Shown here: positions 33,701 to 45,546 of the stretch, in pieces
Layout of the letters: each line of letters begins with the position of its first letter
How positions within the stretch are numbered: position 1 is the first letter of the stretch
DNA from: Nannochloropsis oceanica
Taxonomy: Eukaryota; Sar; Eustigmatophyceae; Eustigmatales; Monodopsidaceae
DNA length: 64,000 nt
Reading direction: 5' to 3'
Assembly (NCBI GenBank): GCA_004519485.1
Contig: CP038119.1
Coordinates: 434,001-498,000, forward strand
Position numbers and translations under genes: made by a program
The notes under the pieces: model-generated
Seen by the model: the letters and a program-made list of their open reading frames with translations, nothing else
What the model was told of the DNA's origin: nothing
The model's database searches: none

Positions 33701-36700
33701 AACGCCGCTGCCCAAACTGCTGATCCCCCGCTGGAGGACCGAGACAGCACCTCGAACGTACGTATTTAATGGCTTACGGGTTAGGAGTGGTAAAGATTTG
33801 TGGCGCAGGAATGAGCTTGGAAGCTCCGAATCATCAGCATCTAGCGAGGCTTGGCGCTTAGGCGGCGGAGACGAGCACGACGCATACGAGTAGGACCCTG
33901 CAGCATCCGTCGACTTGAGTCGCGCCAAGGAAGGCATTTCTGCTCCTACTTTTTCTTTGGGCCGGTCAAAAGAAATGATGCCACAGGAAGATGACACCTT
34001 TCTGGGCGCATTTGTCTCCTCCCCCTCCTCATCGTCGTCTGAATCCTGGTCAATGGTGGCGTCGTTTTGCCGGATCAGATATTTGCGGGCCGTAACTGCA
34101 GTCAAAAGGATACGATCTTGATCCTACGAAGACAGGAAGGAGGAGTAGAGAGAGAGTAAGCGAGCAAATGAGTTAGTAAGAGAGGGAGGAGGAAGAAGGG
34201 GTACCTTACCTTCGCGATATCGTTCGCAAAAAAGTCGGCCAAGATAAAAATCGCCTGAGCATGCCCCACGCCGGCCCGGCGCAAGTCTTGGGCGCTCCAG
34301 GGGCTACCATGAAGGTACTGGACACGATCCTGGTACCGAGGGTGCTGCAGGAGAGTTCTAAGCCTGGTTTGAATTGGTAGGAAGGGAGGAGGCGGCGTTA
34401 ATCGAAACAACTTGACAAAATCAGCTGAGACATAGATGCAAGAGCAATCCTTACAGACACACATGCAAGAAAGAAAAAAACCTTAATCTAACCATCATAT
34501 GTCGCGCTTTCAGTGCGAAGGTGGCATGTTCTCAAAGTCACCGTCAGTATCTATGGAATCCGCATTGGTTTTACTCTATGCACCCTCTTCTGCCAGGCTT
34601 ATGGGGTAGTAGTATAGGGGTTGCCCCCCCTATCCCTCGCCACGTAGCTTAATGTGGGCTGGCTTGACCCTGGTGCACTTATACAATCACAAAGGTACAG
34701 AGACATGTACATACGAAGCAATCGCCGCACAGTATGCAAACAAATGATTGTCTATAATTGAAGATCTGAGGACAGACAATATACATGAATAAAAAACACC
34801 AAAGAATTACAACGACAATAACAACGACAACAACAATGCCAACAGCAGCAAAATCCACGGCAACAATAACTCCCTTTCTTCCTCGCGTCCACCCCCTCTT
34901 ACCACGCATCTGGCTCCTTAGGCGAGAGGATGACCAGCCTAAAATTGTGCTCCAAAACCTTGTCGCCGTGTAAAAACTGTTCTATGAAGCTGGCAAGTAC
35001 CTGTGTGGAGAACCGATTAAAGGCACATTAAATATGACACGGGGAAAGTATTACCACAGGGTGCTAAATTAAGAAAATAATGAGGACCCATACTGTCCTC
35101 GCTCTTTATCAAAGCAGAAGACGACGTGCCTCTTACCGGGTATGTGACGCGGCCCAGTAGGACGGCATGCTCCGTGTTACGTACAGGCCGAAAGACTGCA
35201 GTTCGGTAGATGGATTTGGATGTAATTGCCTCCATGAGCCTGCCAATTTGGTAAGGTATGCAGCAAAGGAAGAAGAAGATAGCCAAAAGGACGACAATGC
35301 GCGAGAGATTGGATGCCGGCGTGATGTCCTGTAGGAGACGAGGAAGTGTGTGTCGAGGATTCGAATGCTTTTGTTGACTCCAGGTGCATTTTTGTATCTT
35401 ACTACTTAAATATTTGTGATTTGCTGCAAACCAAACCTCACATGCACCAGCAAGAGTGTAAGAGTATAACGACACAAAATGTTGAATAGCAATAACAATA
35501 GACAAACCAATCACGAACACTTACTCCGTAACCGACAGTCGCGAGCGTCACGGACACAAAATACAGTGCATCCATCCAGGTGAACACCTTCATGTCGGGT
35601 GGGAGCGAGAAGGATTTGTGCTTCTCGTGCGTGTCTATAAAAAAGACGAGGCCTAGAGGGAACGATAGAAGAAAAAGGGGAAATGAGAGAGAGAAAGAAG
35701 CAACTGAGTGCGTGAGGGAATTCATGAACCATGCGAATAAATGACAGAGCTCAGTGAGTGAGAATGAAGATAAAAAGAGAATGATAGCAGAGGAGGAGAC
35801 CCGGAAATATGCCAATAAACGAGAATAGCCGAGGCCAAATCCAGGGCAGGTTACCCTTTATGAAGGTGCCACATTACAATGAAAAAAAAGCAGCAAGCTA
35901 CAGATTTGCACACCGAAATCCGACAGACGCAAGCACTCACCAGTGGAAATGAAGATCGTCCCGCACAACCAAAAACACAGCGTGATGATCCGCGTTCTAA
36001 CCGTATTGCCCTCGTCGAAGGGCAGTGGCCCGGAAAAATCCCGCTCCAGCGAGTAAGGCATTTTCATGTTGCTGCTTGGCTCGGAAAATCGCATGACACG
36101 GAAAATCTTGAGCCCCCGCAAAATACGACATAGACTCCCAATCTCAAGCCAGGTTACGGCCGCGTTGTGCATCTCTCCGTAAGAAAAGCGGTAGATCAGC
36201 AGCGAGATCAAAGGGAGGATAGAGACAAGATCAATTATTCCATCGAAGCTAACAATGTACCTCCAACGGTCTAGGGCAAACGCGAGGGTCAAAATGTAAT
36301 CAACCAAGAATGACAGAGACAGTATTATTTCCATCACTGTCAAGATCAGGTCATCGTAGGGGCTTTCCTGATACGTCTCTACCACATACAGCACGCAAGC
36401 CAGGATGGAAAGACTGAACATGTAGAACTGGGCCCAAAAAGAGCGGAAGTACGCCTCGGCCATGTCCTTGAGACTCCAACACGAGCGCTCATAATTATCT
36501 TCACTCTCCAAAAAAAAGGGAGGTTCAGCCGGCTCCGTGAGCGACCCGACTTTGCGCCGCAAGCGCATGGTCGGCCTGGAGCGCACCCGCTGGATGGTGG
36601 TCGACCCATGATTGCTGCTGGTGTGGCTACCTGCCAGTTGGTCGGTCGCAACCCCCGGCAGCGGTGGTTGTAGCGGCATGTCACCCTCCTCCTCCATGCT

Positions 36701-36712
36701 GCCGTCCTCCAT
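30791..36712 (-). CDS. Slo/BK-like potassium channel alpha subunit (6TM plus tandem RCK)
   Basis: Six exons on the minus strand: 36712-35941, 35652-35525, 35328-35137, 35000-34903, 34363-34210 and 34123-30791. All phases agree (1,558 residues). Exon 1 holds a polar N-terminus, S1-S3 and an S4 voltage sensor (ILRGLKIFRVMRF, about residue 200). Exons 2-3 supply S5, the pore with filter TVGYG|D at residues 296-301, and S6 (LLAIFFFLCCIPYQIGRLM). Exons 3-5 and the start of exon 6 encode the first RCK domain (VLLGRVTYP, QYLHGSPWSAQDL, ADFFANDIAK). A second RCK-like unit follows (VVLGICNHDAPSM, FIKGSPKKKQDLRKC), then the Slo-type FAAGRVCCRSFFDV and a long tail. Such channels open on depolarisation and/or Ca2+/Na+. 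A calcium bowl was not identified. The plant CASTOR/POLLUX family is excluded by the S1-S4 sensor. Confidence 0.88.
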
Positions 36713-37443
36713 CCGGTTCTGTGCGAGGGAAGCGGAAGGTAGATGGGTGCATCGAATGAGGGCAATTCGCGTGGCATGTGAAGCGGATAGTGAGCGGTAT
36801 AATCAGTGCTCGGATCTGAAGGAAATTGTTCACGAAATAAATCCCATCGCTTTTTCCTCTTGTGAAACATGTTATGATAGCTTCCAAGACGACGACCACC
36901 ACGTCGTTCAATTTCCACCTTGTCTTTACCCTTCCCTGCCTCCCAGCTGCTCGTCTTGAACAGGCCGCGGTTTCTGATACGAGCGGCAGGCCGTGGCATG
37001 AGTCGACACCGCAAGAGGAGCCAGCCAGCAGCAACCCCATCATGAGCAGAGAGCGAACACGCACCCCCTGACACTCAGGTCGTAGCTATCACCGCACAGT
37101 ACCCCCACAGCCATTCCCCCTCACAGTAATGAAGAAATCACAGCAATAAGTACCACTTGCGTGGGCGTGTCCAATGAGAGCATGCGGATCATTCTCACGA
37201 CCTGACGCCCCTGCACATTCCATGCGACCTCTCCTGTTTCCCGCGGCTGACCCAGGCATGGATCTTCAGCTAGCGTGGGGAGCAAGACGATTATATGCCT
37301 CTACGAGTGATATACCGGCGCTATTTGCCTGAGGACAAACAAGCATCGTCCTCTCTTATCGGACGCACACGCAGTCATGACTTTCTTGCTCACCTCCTCC
37401 CACCTTTCTTACCCCACCAAGCCCCCATAGGCAAGGCACAGCA
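36713..37443. promoter_or_regulatory. Divergent intergenic region, potassium channel / glyoxylate reductase
   Basis: 731 bp between divergent start codons. Open frames in it are short and show no recognisable protein, so I treat it as promoters and 5' UTRs. Confidence 0.4.
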
Positions 37444-38400
37444 ATGGCGACCAGCTCTGACACAGAGATATGCGGCTTTATCGGTCTTGGTCTCATGGGA
37501 TTAGGGATGGCCAACAATCTGCTGAACAAACGAAAGCACCACCTGATCATCTGGAACCGCGACACCAGCAAATCCGTCGACCTCGCCGCCGAATTCCCCG
37601 GCCGGGTCACCGTGGCGAGCACCCCCAAAGAAGTTGTGGCCACAGCACAAGTTACTTTTTCGATGCTCTCCACGCTGGAGGCCTCAACAGCTGTTTTTGA
37701 GGGCCCGGAAGGAATGTTGGCGGGCGTAGGCCCGACTACTTCTATTGTTGATTGCGCGACGCTGACCCCGGAACGAATGGCCGAGATGGCGGCGCTTGTG
37801 GAGGGAAAAGGCGGAATTTTCCTAGAGGCACCGGTATCGGGGAGCAAGGCGCCGGCTGAACAGGGGACATTGATTTTTATGTGTGCAGGAAATAAAGTGT
37901 TGTATGAGCGAGTTAGTGAGGATTTGGATGCCATGGGCAAGGCAAAATACTTTTTGGGAACAGTGGGGGCGGCCAGCAGGATGAAGATTGTGGTTAATAT
38001 GACCATGGGGGGGATGTTGGCGTGCTTTGCAGAGGGATTGGGGCTGGCGAAGGCGGCAGATTTGCCCCTGGGCGATTTATTGGCTATTTTGGATGGCGGG
38101 GCATGTTCTTGTCCCATGTTCCAGTTGAAGGGACCGAAGATGTTGCAAAGGAAGTATGACACGGCTTTTCCTCTCAAGCATGCCCAAAAAGACATGCGGT
38201 TTGCGGTTGAGTTGGGAGATAAGCTCGCGCAGCCGTTGCCGGTGGCGGCGGCGGCGAATGAGGTGTACAAGCGGGCGCGGAGGCATGGGCATGATGATCA
38301 CGACTTTAGTGCTGTGGCTGAGGCTTGTATGCCGCCGCAAGTGGTGAAGGGGGAGGCAAGCAATGATAAGGCGGTAAATGGGAAGAGCGAGCGACCATAA
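37444..38400 (+). CDS. GLYR1: Glyoxylate/succinic semialdehyde reductase (beta-hydroxyacid dehydrogenase family)
   Basis: Single exon, 318 residues, ATG at 37444. The N-terminal Rossmann fold starts CGFIGLGLMGLGMANNLL with WNRDTSK, the NADP-preferring form. The substrate loop reads APVSGSKAPAEQGTL. The catalytic lysine lies in MKIVVNMTMGG (about residue 181). The C-terminal domain has AFPLKHAQKDMRFA, PLPVAAAANEVYKRAR and DDHDFSAVAEA. This matches the plant GLYR pattern closely, more than 3-hydroxyisobutyrate dehydrogenase. The enzyme reduces glyoxylate to glycolate and succinic semialdehyde to gamma-hydroxybutyrate with NADPH, which detoxifies aldehydes from photorespiration and the GABA shunt. 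No targeting presequence is evident, so it is probably cytosolic. Confidence 0.93.
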   Translation: MATSSDTEICGFIGLGLMGLGMANNLLNKRKHHLIIWNRDTSKSVDLAAEFPGRVTVASTPKEVVATAQVTFSMLSTLEASTAVFEGPEGMLAGVGPTTSIVDCATLTPERMAEMAALVEGKGGIFLEAPVSGSKAPAEQGTLIFMCAGNKVLYERVSEDLDAMGKAKYFLGTVGAASRMKIVVNMTMGGMLACFAEGLGLAKAADLPLGDLLAILDGGACSCPMFQLKGPKMLQRKYDTAFPLKHAQKDMRFAVELGDKLAQPLPVAAAANEVYKRARRHGHDDHDFSAVAEACMPPQVVKGEASNDKAVNGKSERP

Positions 38401-39061
38401 AGTATAATAGGGGGGGGGAAGGAGAAGTGTAGGAGATTTCGTGGAAAGCCAGGAGGAAGAGAGCGTGCGTAGCTTTTTGAAAGGGAGGAATATGTGTTTT
38501 TAGGGATGGGGAATTGAGGAAAGACTAGTGTGTCCTGTCCTCATAGTGATAGAGTGTGCCCAAAGTCAATCAAATGGCGAAGGAAGAACACGATATAAGG
38601 GAAGAATAAAGGAAAGAACGACATGTCACCGTGAAGTACACCCCGGCGTGCTTAAAGAGCCCTTGCTTTATGCCAAGGAAGCAAGAGTGAGCAAACCAAA
38701 CGCCATCATCCCAAGCCTGCCTTCGGCTACCCAGCCTTTTTCCAATAATGACTGTCCCGCCAAGGCAACCCGTCGCGGCAATTGAGGACCCTTAGACCTT
38801 GTCAGCGGCAAATATCAGCCCAGCGACCTCAACTCCTCCAGCTCCGAGACTAAGACCACATCCGAGACGAACACCTGCCTCCTCGCCGTGAAGCTTGAAC
38901 AGTAGCAGCAGTAGTAGCAGTGGAAGCGGCAGCATTCCAGCCAATGCCTTCACATCTGTGCCGCCTGGCAACATTCTCCTCTTTTCCAACCTCATCTATA
39001 ACGCTGTCGGAGCGCATAAAATTTACGCTAGCCACTCTCCACGTACCAGCCACAGATCTAC
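38401..39061. other. Intergenic region, glyoxylate reductase / lipase
   Basis: About 660 bp. The first 200 bp look like a purine-rich 3' UTR. No gene seen, though an extra upstream lipase exon in 38800-39060 cannot be excluded. Confidence 0.35.
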
Positions 39062-40298
39062 ATGCAGCCGCGCAATGCAGCACTATTTCAAGTTTTGCTT
39101 CATTGGACCCATCGGATGATCGTAGCTCTTACCCTATGGGCACAAAGAAATGCGGCCATTGGGCAATATAGGATCATCACTAGTAGAAGCCCATTAGAGC
39201 CGCCAGCGCCGACGCCTGCTGGGCCTCAAAGCCACCAGTACAACGAAACCTTAGCGTACCAACTTGTTGATCTGTGCGGTAGGTCATCCTTTCTTACCTC
39301 CGTTATCATCTCCAAGTGTCCTCTTACGCGAATTTCGGCGTGGAGGTATATCACATTTCTTATGTTCCACCTCGTGCTCCCCCTACCTCATTACTCCGTG
39401 TACAGGCTGCACCTACTGCTGCATTCACGGCTGCAACATGTGCACTGCCCAACCATCACTCAAAGTGACGTCGATTCATTCCCGAATCCACGACGGGCAC
39501 GGTTTCGTTGCCTTCGACGAATCTACCGACACTACATACCTGGCCTTTACGGGAACTGACCCTTTGGCCTTGCAGGATTGGTTTGACGACCTGAATTTCT
39601 TCCCTGAACCCTTTCCAGATTGTGAAGGCTGTTGGGTGGACCGCGGATTTTACCACACCTACCTGGAGTTACGCGATCAAGTGCTTGCCATTCTTGCTGC
39701 GTACCATCGGGAGTATCCTACCCCGGTCCTGCACCTGACGGGCCATTCCCTAGGAGGAGCCTTGGCAGTATTTGCGGCTTTGGAATTGATCCACACATTG
39801 GGACTGCGGGTCAGTACGCTCTACACTTTTGGACAGCCCCGTATTGGCAATGTTCCTTTTCAGACATTTCTTCAAGCTAGTCTAGAGGCATCGTCTTGTG
39901 CGCATTTTCGGGTGACACACAGTCGGGACCCTGTTCCTCATTTGCCTCCATCGATCCCTCCGACGCATTCATATGGCTTCCGACATGAGCCACAGGAAGT
40001 GTATTACCCGTGTGGGACTGGCCGAGGGGTCGACGGATGGAGCAGCCGCAGCATCAATAGTAGCAGCAGCGGCGATGACGATGTCTGTGCATTTGTCGTC
40101 TGTGATCCTGAGGAAGGGGAAGACCCCCGCGGGAGCGATCAAAACGATTTTCCACTGAATTTTGTGGATCATATTACGTATTTAGGATTTCCGTTTACAC
40201 TGAACTATTTGCAGTGCGAATTCTCTTCCGTGGATGAATCAAGAAGAAAGGAGCCCGAGCCGTTTCTGAGAAGACACAAGGCGGTGGGAAGCGTGTAA
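39062..40298 (+). CDS. Class 3 (fungal-type) triacylglycerol lipase
   Basis: Two exons, 39062-39278 and 39406-40298 (369 residues), joined at TGTGCG|GTAGGT...TACAG|GC. The joint gives the typical N-terminal Cys motif of class 3 lipases, QLVDLCGCTYCCIHGC. The core reads FVAFDESTDTTYLAFTGTDP, then WVDRGFYHTYLELRDQV, the nucleophile elbow LTGHSLGGALA (Ser near residue 187), FGQPRIGN, and the catalytic Asp in HSRDPVPHLPP. The His is probably in NFVDHITYL. These enzymes hydrolyse glycerolipids. A Ser/Gly-Asp-rich insertion precedes the final His region. The start is less sure: MQPRNAALFQ is not a clear signal peptide, so an unrecognised 5' exon may exist. Confidence 0.9.
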
Positions 40299-40866
40299 AA
40301 GGTAGATTCGGTTGGTAGAGGACGAAAGCTTGTGTTCGTGTGAAGATGGGGAATGGACCGAATATCCAGAGAATGCTGAGAAAAGCACGAATGAGAATTC
40401 GAAATGGAAAACATGTATCTGATCGCAATATGAGGCTTCAGTGTATCGTATATGCAATTACAGGATGAAAGACATCTACATCTTCTCTCAGAGTAAGGCC
40501 TGCAGACAATAGAGCATTAAATAGAAGGCGAGACGACTCACTCAAAAACGCTGCTGTTGGCTCACCTATTATCGATCATTATCATTAATTTTTGAGTTGT
40601 TTTGTTTGTATGAAATTGTTCTTCCCTCTGATTGAAACATAGGCAGACATAACTTGACACTCAAGGAATTATATTTTAATACTTTAAAGGGCCGGCCCCG
40701 GTTGTTGTGCTGTTGTGCACTGGCAACAATACTTTGTAGTAGCACCACTAACGGAGGCTGGCTGACTGGAGGCTACTTATTCACATTTTGTCATAATCCA
40801 CATGCAAAAGCTGTGCATTACACACACGATAGCACACGTGAGAAGGGAATCCCCACACACATTTTT
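40299..40866. other. Gene-free region 3' of the lipase
   Basis: About 570 bp, AT-rich. Likely the lipase 3' UTR. Nothing else recognised. Confidence 0.35.
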
Positions 40867-41211
40867 TTAAAAAGCAGCGACAGTTGATCGGGACAGGTTC
40901 ATGTTGCACGAGGAAGCGGGGCGCGAGGCCTGGGGAGTGGGCGCTTGTTGCGGTTCGACGCGGCACGCTGTGACGATGGAGGTGGTTGGCAGCGGCGTCA
41001 CAGTCGAGGGCAGCAAGGATGTTTGCTGCTTTTGTCTTTGGGGCAACAGCATCGATTTGTCCTCGCACTGCGGACCCATGAAGTAAACGGTCCCTACCGC
41101 TGCCAAGGCGATACAAAGGACGAGGCCCAGCAGACACAAGGCATTGGAAATGACGCTTGCAGTGGTCGGGATGCGGAGCAGGGTGTCCTGGATGATCTGA
41201 TGGCGCAACAT
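40867..41211 (-). CDS. Possible small single-pass membrane protein, unknown
   Basis: 114 codons from a true ATG at 41211. A hydrophobic segment (NALCLLGLVLCIALAAVGTVYF, split here as NALCLLGLVLC and IALAAVGTVYF) at about residues 23-44 would span a membrane. The rest is polar with Ser/Thr/Pro. I recognise no family. It could be real, or a chance frame in the lipase to C2-protein interval. The predicted span is the only support. Confidence 0.3.
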   Translation of the reverse strand: MLRHQIIQDTLLRIPTTASVISNALCLLGLVLCIALAAVGTVYFMGPQCEDKSMLLPQRQKQQTSLLPSTVTPLPTTSIVTACRVEPQQAPTPQASRPASSCNMNLSRSTVAAF

Positions 41212-41858
41212 CGTTGTATTGTGTACCGAAAGTGCGTTTGTGGTCTGTGTTTTGTGGTTGCGAGTGGGTTAGAAGAGTGAGTTTAAATATGAAAAGGAGG
41301 TCGAATGTCGCGTTGTTGGCTTCCCAGCATGGTCAAGCGAACTAAGAGCGTTACGAGCTGGATGACCTTAGATTAGAAATCAATACAAATGCGCTACTGC
41401 ATCATGTGGGAATCGTGTGGAGGTCGTGTGCGGGAGGGAGGGCAGAGCGGCTAAGCGAGGAGATCGATGAGACGACGACCCACAGGCAAGCAAGAACAAT
41501 CATGCAAGAAGTAAAACGGACGCACCATCTTGATGACACATGAAGACTAGGACGTAAAAAATTGCATCACGCACCATTTTTCAAATGCTCTATGAATGCC
41601 ACACCAACACTTTAATGGCCTGGATAGCTTGAGATAAGGCATGCCTGCCATGGATGCTGTGAAAGTTACATGTAGCTTGGGTGGGCCCATGAGCGCTCGT
41701 ACTCGCCGAGACCCGGCGAGCGATTGCTTCAAGCACTACTCAACGCCCACCGCTACATCCACTACGCTGTGAAAGTAAAGCCCTCCGGCTCTAACCTCAT
41801 ACCCCTCCTCCGCAGAAGCGTCAAGAAACGTCACAATTTTCCAGCGGGTGTCACAGCT
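41212..41858. other. Intergenic region upstream of the C2-domain gene
   Basis: About 650 bp, divergent between a doubtful small minus-strand gene and the C2-protein start. No motif or gene identified. Confidence 0.35.
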
Positions 41859-44262
41859 ATGTCGTCCCTTTGTCCCTCGCCCATTTCGAGCGACGATCAC
41901 ACCAAGGACCGGCAGCAGCCGCGCACATGTCTCCCTACCAACAACCTCGCCGTCACAATCAGATCCTCTGCTGCTTTTACTGGAGGCGGCGGGGTGATCG
42001 ACTCGGCAGGTTGGCGGCCCGGCACGATGATTGACCCTGTCAAAGAGAGAGGCACGGAGCGTCAACAGCAGGAGCAGGAGCAGCTACTCCAGCAGCAAAA
42101 AGATCGACAGAAGCAACAGCAGCAGCAGCAGCAGCAGCGGCAGGAGGAACATGAATACAACGAGGAAAAGAAAGCGAATAAGGACATGGAGGAAAATCAT
42201 GCGGAGGAACGCGAAGATAGTAGTGTTGACGCGCCCTCCCGACGACGAGTCAGATTCAGAGAGAGGATCCGCGTCAGTCTCACGTCCGCCACAATCGGCG
42301 GTCCAGTACCCTCTGACGATGAGTATAGGGCCAGTAATGGCGAGGGAGAGTGGTTTTTAGGCAAGTATACAGGCAAGATTTTTCGTCGTGGCGCCAAGCA
42401 TTTGTTGGGGTTGGTGAGTGATGAAAGTAAGCGCAGGAAGGACGGAGCGCCGGTGGTAGGGACGTTAACTCTGACGTTCAAGGGCACTCGAGGTTTGGGA
42501 GGAGAGAATGGGGTGTTGAATCCGTATTTTGAAGTGTGGTGTGAGGGGACCAAGAGGCTGATTAAGCCTAAAGTTTCACAAAATGGAGAAGTTGGAGAAA
42601 AGGACGGAGGAGGAGATGGTAGCCGTGCTGCTAGATCCTTAGCGCATCCTCATAGAGATAAGGAGTGGAGGGAGACTTGGCTTCAGTTTGAAGTTACGGA
42701 CATCACGACAGATGTGCACGTGTTGTTGCTGGACAAGGTATATTGATGTGGTTATGCTGTTGGCTGGTGATTGGAGACAAAGATTAGACGGGGCGATAGT
42801 TGTGTCCCAGTCCTCGTCGTGTACGTTGTTTGCATGCGTGTCAGTCTCACTTTATTCCTGACAATCCAACTCTCATTCCACGCACATCAAAACAAACATG
42901 AAACACAAATCGTAGCGACCTCTCCGGACACTCACCATCGGCCGCCTCATTCTTCCTCTTCCCAACTTCCTGGGCTACCACCGACCTTTCCCTCCCCGCA
43001 CCTCTGCGTTCGACCTACTCGCCGCCAAGCTCATTGATGGCGGCCGTCGCCCTAAAACCACCCAGCAACTCCTCTCCCAAAAATATGTGCCGCAAATGAA
43101 GCAATACTCCTCCTCCTCACGCCTTTACTTGGAAGAGTGGGTGGTGGGTCAAGTCATTCTAGAGGTCGCGCTCAATACGCCCCACAACCTCTTCCGCACC
43201 TACCTCGCCTCCCGCCCTCTCCTGGCGGACAGTTTCAATACGCCTCGTCCTTCTACCTCTGCAACGACAACAGCGGCTTTTGAGAAAACAGCAGCCGCAG
43301 CCGCAGCCACAGCAGCAGATTTAACAATCCAGAACGTGAATTTACGAGTCCTTGCCATCAACATATTTCGCCTAAAAAAAGCCCTCCTCCCCTCTTCGCT
43401 TCAACTCCTTCTCCTCGACTACCCGCTCTTCTTCCTTGTTATTGTCACTTATCTCTTCGTCGTCCCCACATGGGCCCTTCCCCTTAACCTAGCTCTCCTT
43501 ATCCTGCTCAATGGTGCCCTTACTAACTCTTCCCCCTCTTTCTCTTTCTCGTCCACCTTCCCATCCTCCATCCCACTCGAATTCTGCCCCTCCACTCCAC
43601 CTTCTTCTATCCCTCCCTCTTCCTCCCCGCACCCTATTGAATTCTGGCCCCACCGGCTGGTCGAGCGAGTCCTTCAAATGGAAGCATATTCTGCGCCCAA
43701 GAAAATCCGCCGACTCATCAATCTTGTCCGTTGGACGCAAGATTTTTTAGGCATTATCTCATCCCTCTTAGAACGAGCCTCGTACCTCCTCTCCTGGGCC
43801 GATCCACATGTGACTTTGCCCATGGCGTTTTTCGTGATCGCGGTAGCGTTGTTGATGAGTTTGCTCTTGTATGTGATTTCGCCAGTGGTGGTAGCGTGGT
43901 GTGTACTAGTGTGGGTGTATTTTCAGGTCCGAAGGCGGATAAATGAAATGAAAGATGGTGTTACAGATGATGGGGCAGCGCAAGGGGGAGTCAAAGAATT
44001 GAGAAAGGTAATAAATGAAGAAGAAGATAAAGAAGCAGACGGAATGGAGTTATTCTCTGGGATGGTTGAGGTAAATGAGAAGAAGGGTTGGGTAGGAGAT
44101 GCTTCAAAATCGTTTATACTCAATATTTTAGCTAGGACACCGGATGCTTTGGATGTAATACATCGAGGAATCGCTCGGCAGCGAGTACACGAAATCCAAA
44201 GGCAGATATTGAGTGATAGTCATGATGACCGTGCGATGAGTGAGCGTCGCAAGGTGGATTAA
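41859..44262 (+). CDS. Single-C2, MCTP-like membrane protein (C2 plus PRT_C-type transmembrane region)
   Basis: Two exons, 41859-42737 and 42916-44262 (741 residues). They join at GACAAG|GTATAT...CGTAG|CGA in phase 0, which completes the C2 fold (LLLDK joined to RPLRTLTIGRLILPL). The first 130 residues are Gln- and Glu-rich. The C2 domain starts GTLTLTFKGTRGLGG. It carries a long insertion rich in Gly/Asp, and the usual five Ca2+-binding Asp are not all evident. The C-terminus has two hydrophobic hairpins (about residues 435-480 and 575-625) around VRWTQDFLG and LLSWADPHVTLPM, the pattern of the MCTP C-terminal region that shapes or tethers ER membrane. MCTPs normally have 3-4 C2 domains, so this is a reduced form. 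Role in membrane contact is inferred. Confidence 0.75.
42110..42140 (+). repeat. CAG trinucleotide tract
   Basis: agcagcagcag run encoding poly-Gln within the disordered N-terminus of the C2 protein. Confidence 0.85.
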
Positions 44263-45546
44263 ATCCATTGATGGGATTGCTGTTGGTTGGGATGAAGTCG
44301 AGAGTTGGTGGTAGGTAGAACAGTCTAGGACACCAACTCGAATGAGTAGGATAGATCTCCTTCCTGGAAGAAACCACTGACATTACTTGACTTGACTTGT
44401 TTCTATGAGTAAATGAATCCAACGGGAGGGCTTGTAGTGTTTTGTTTCGATGTTGCCGACACCATCTTTACCCCGCACAGCATTTTAATTTTATAAGCAA
44501 GGAAGTCTTGAACGAAATTATAATTGCTGCTGATGTCAAACGGGATCTCTCCAATCTGCGAATGTTGCTGTCTTATCATCCTTACCTTGAGGAACTTTTT
44601 ATATCATAACAAAAGACTTCAATCAACCAGAGCGAACACCCACCGGGTTGGTTTCGGCGGTGTTGGTTCGGTTTCCCTATTTAACCCAACGGACAGAGAC
44701 TCTATTAATATATTTGATACAACTCCAACACCCTCTACTAGTACCCTAATCAAGGGACAAGGAAGATCCGAAGCCACTAAGCTAAGTAAGCCCTTCTCAC
44801 ATCGATAGGGAAAAGAGATCACACTTCCTGCCTCAAGATTGAGCGAGACACCAACACCTAACTTGCAGAAACCGTCTTTCCAGGAGTATATTTGTCTTTG
44901 TTACCTCTCCAGCAAAAGGGGGGAAACATTTTTCTGCCAGGATCTCTAGATTATGAAAAGTCTGCGGAGCAATTATTAGATGAACTGAATTCTTGTATAG
45001 GGACGAGGTTGAACGTACATATTTTTTAAGCCTTAAAAAAAATTGAACTAAAGTTATGGAAAACGAGGAAATGAAAAAGTAAAAGCTTACGAGAGTACCT
45101 ATAGAAAAGTGGTTTAAAAAACACTACCGAGAATTGCATGAAAAAGAACCTTTAAGGAAGATGGATGCGCAACAGAGGCATTCAGTCAGTAGAGCTGCCG
45201 GCTGGTTGGTCATACACTTTAAAGATATACATCTTATTATCATTCTGTTCTTCATTTTGCTCTCAGACCCTTCCTCATCCGCCACCAGACAAAAAGTAAG
45301 ACTCGTAGATGCCTTGCGCATCGGCAAGCACCGCCGGCGGAAAGTAGCGGAAGTACCGACTAAGTTCTGTTAATTTAAATAAGGAGGAGGGACAGAGAAA
45401 GTGGAAAGAATGAATGGGGGAGGATGTGAGTTTTGGGCAGATTATTGATGACTTTCAGGAAAAGTTATATACATAAAGAGCATGACACGATCTTTATCGT
45501 ATGAAGAATGCCTACATTCATCTTGCTCAAAACAAGACTGAGCATA
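44263..45546. other. Long AT-rich gene-free stretch
   Basis: About 1.28 kb between two facing genes, distinctly more AT-rich than the surrounding DNA at 44.45-45.15 kb. It contains short protein-like segments: one ending before 44610 (ISKEVLNEIIIAADVKRDL) and one at about 44865-45030 (GGNIFLPGSLDYEKSAEQLL). Each is preceded by an acceptor-like CAG. No family is recognised and no complete gene can be built. Confidence 0.4.

Noticed and set aside
36379-37074. 231-codon minus-strand frame overlapping the channel start
   Set aside because: Different frame from the conserved S1-S4 region and no recognisable domain.
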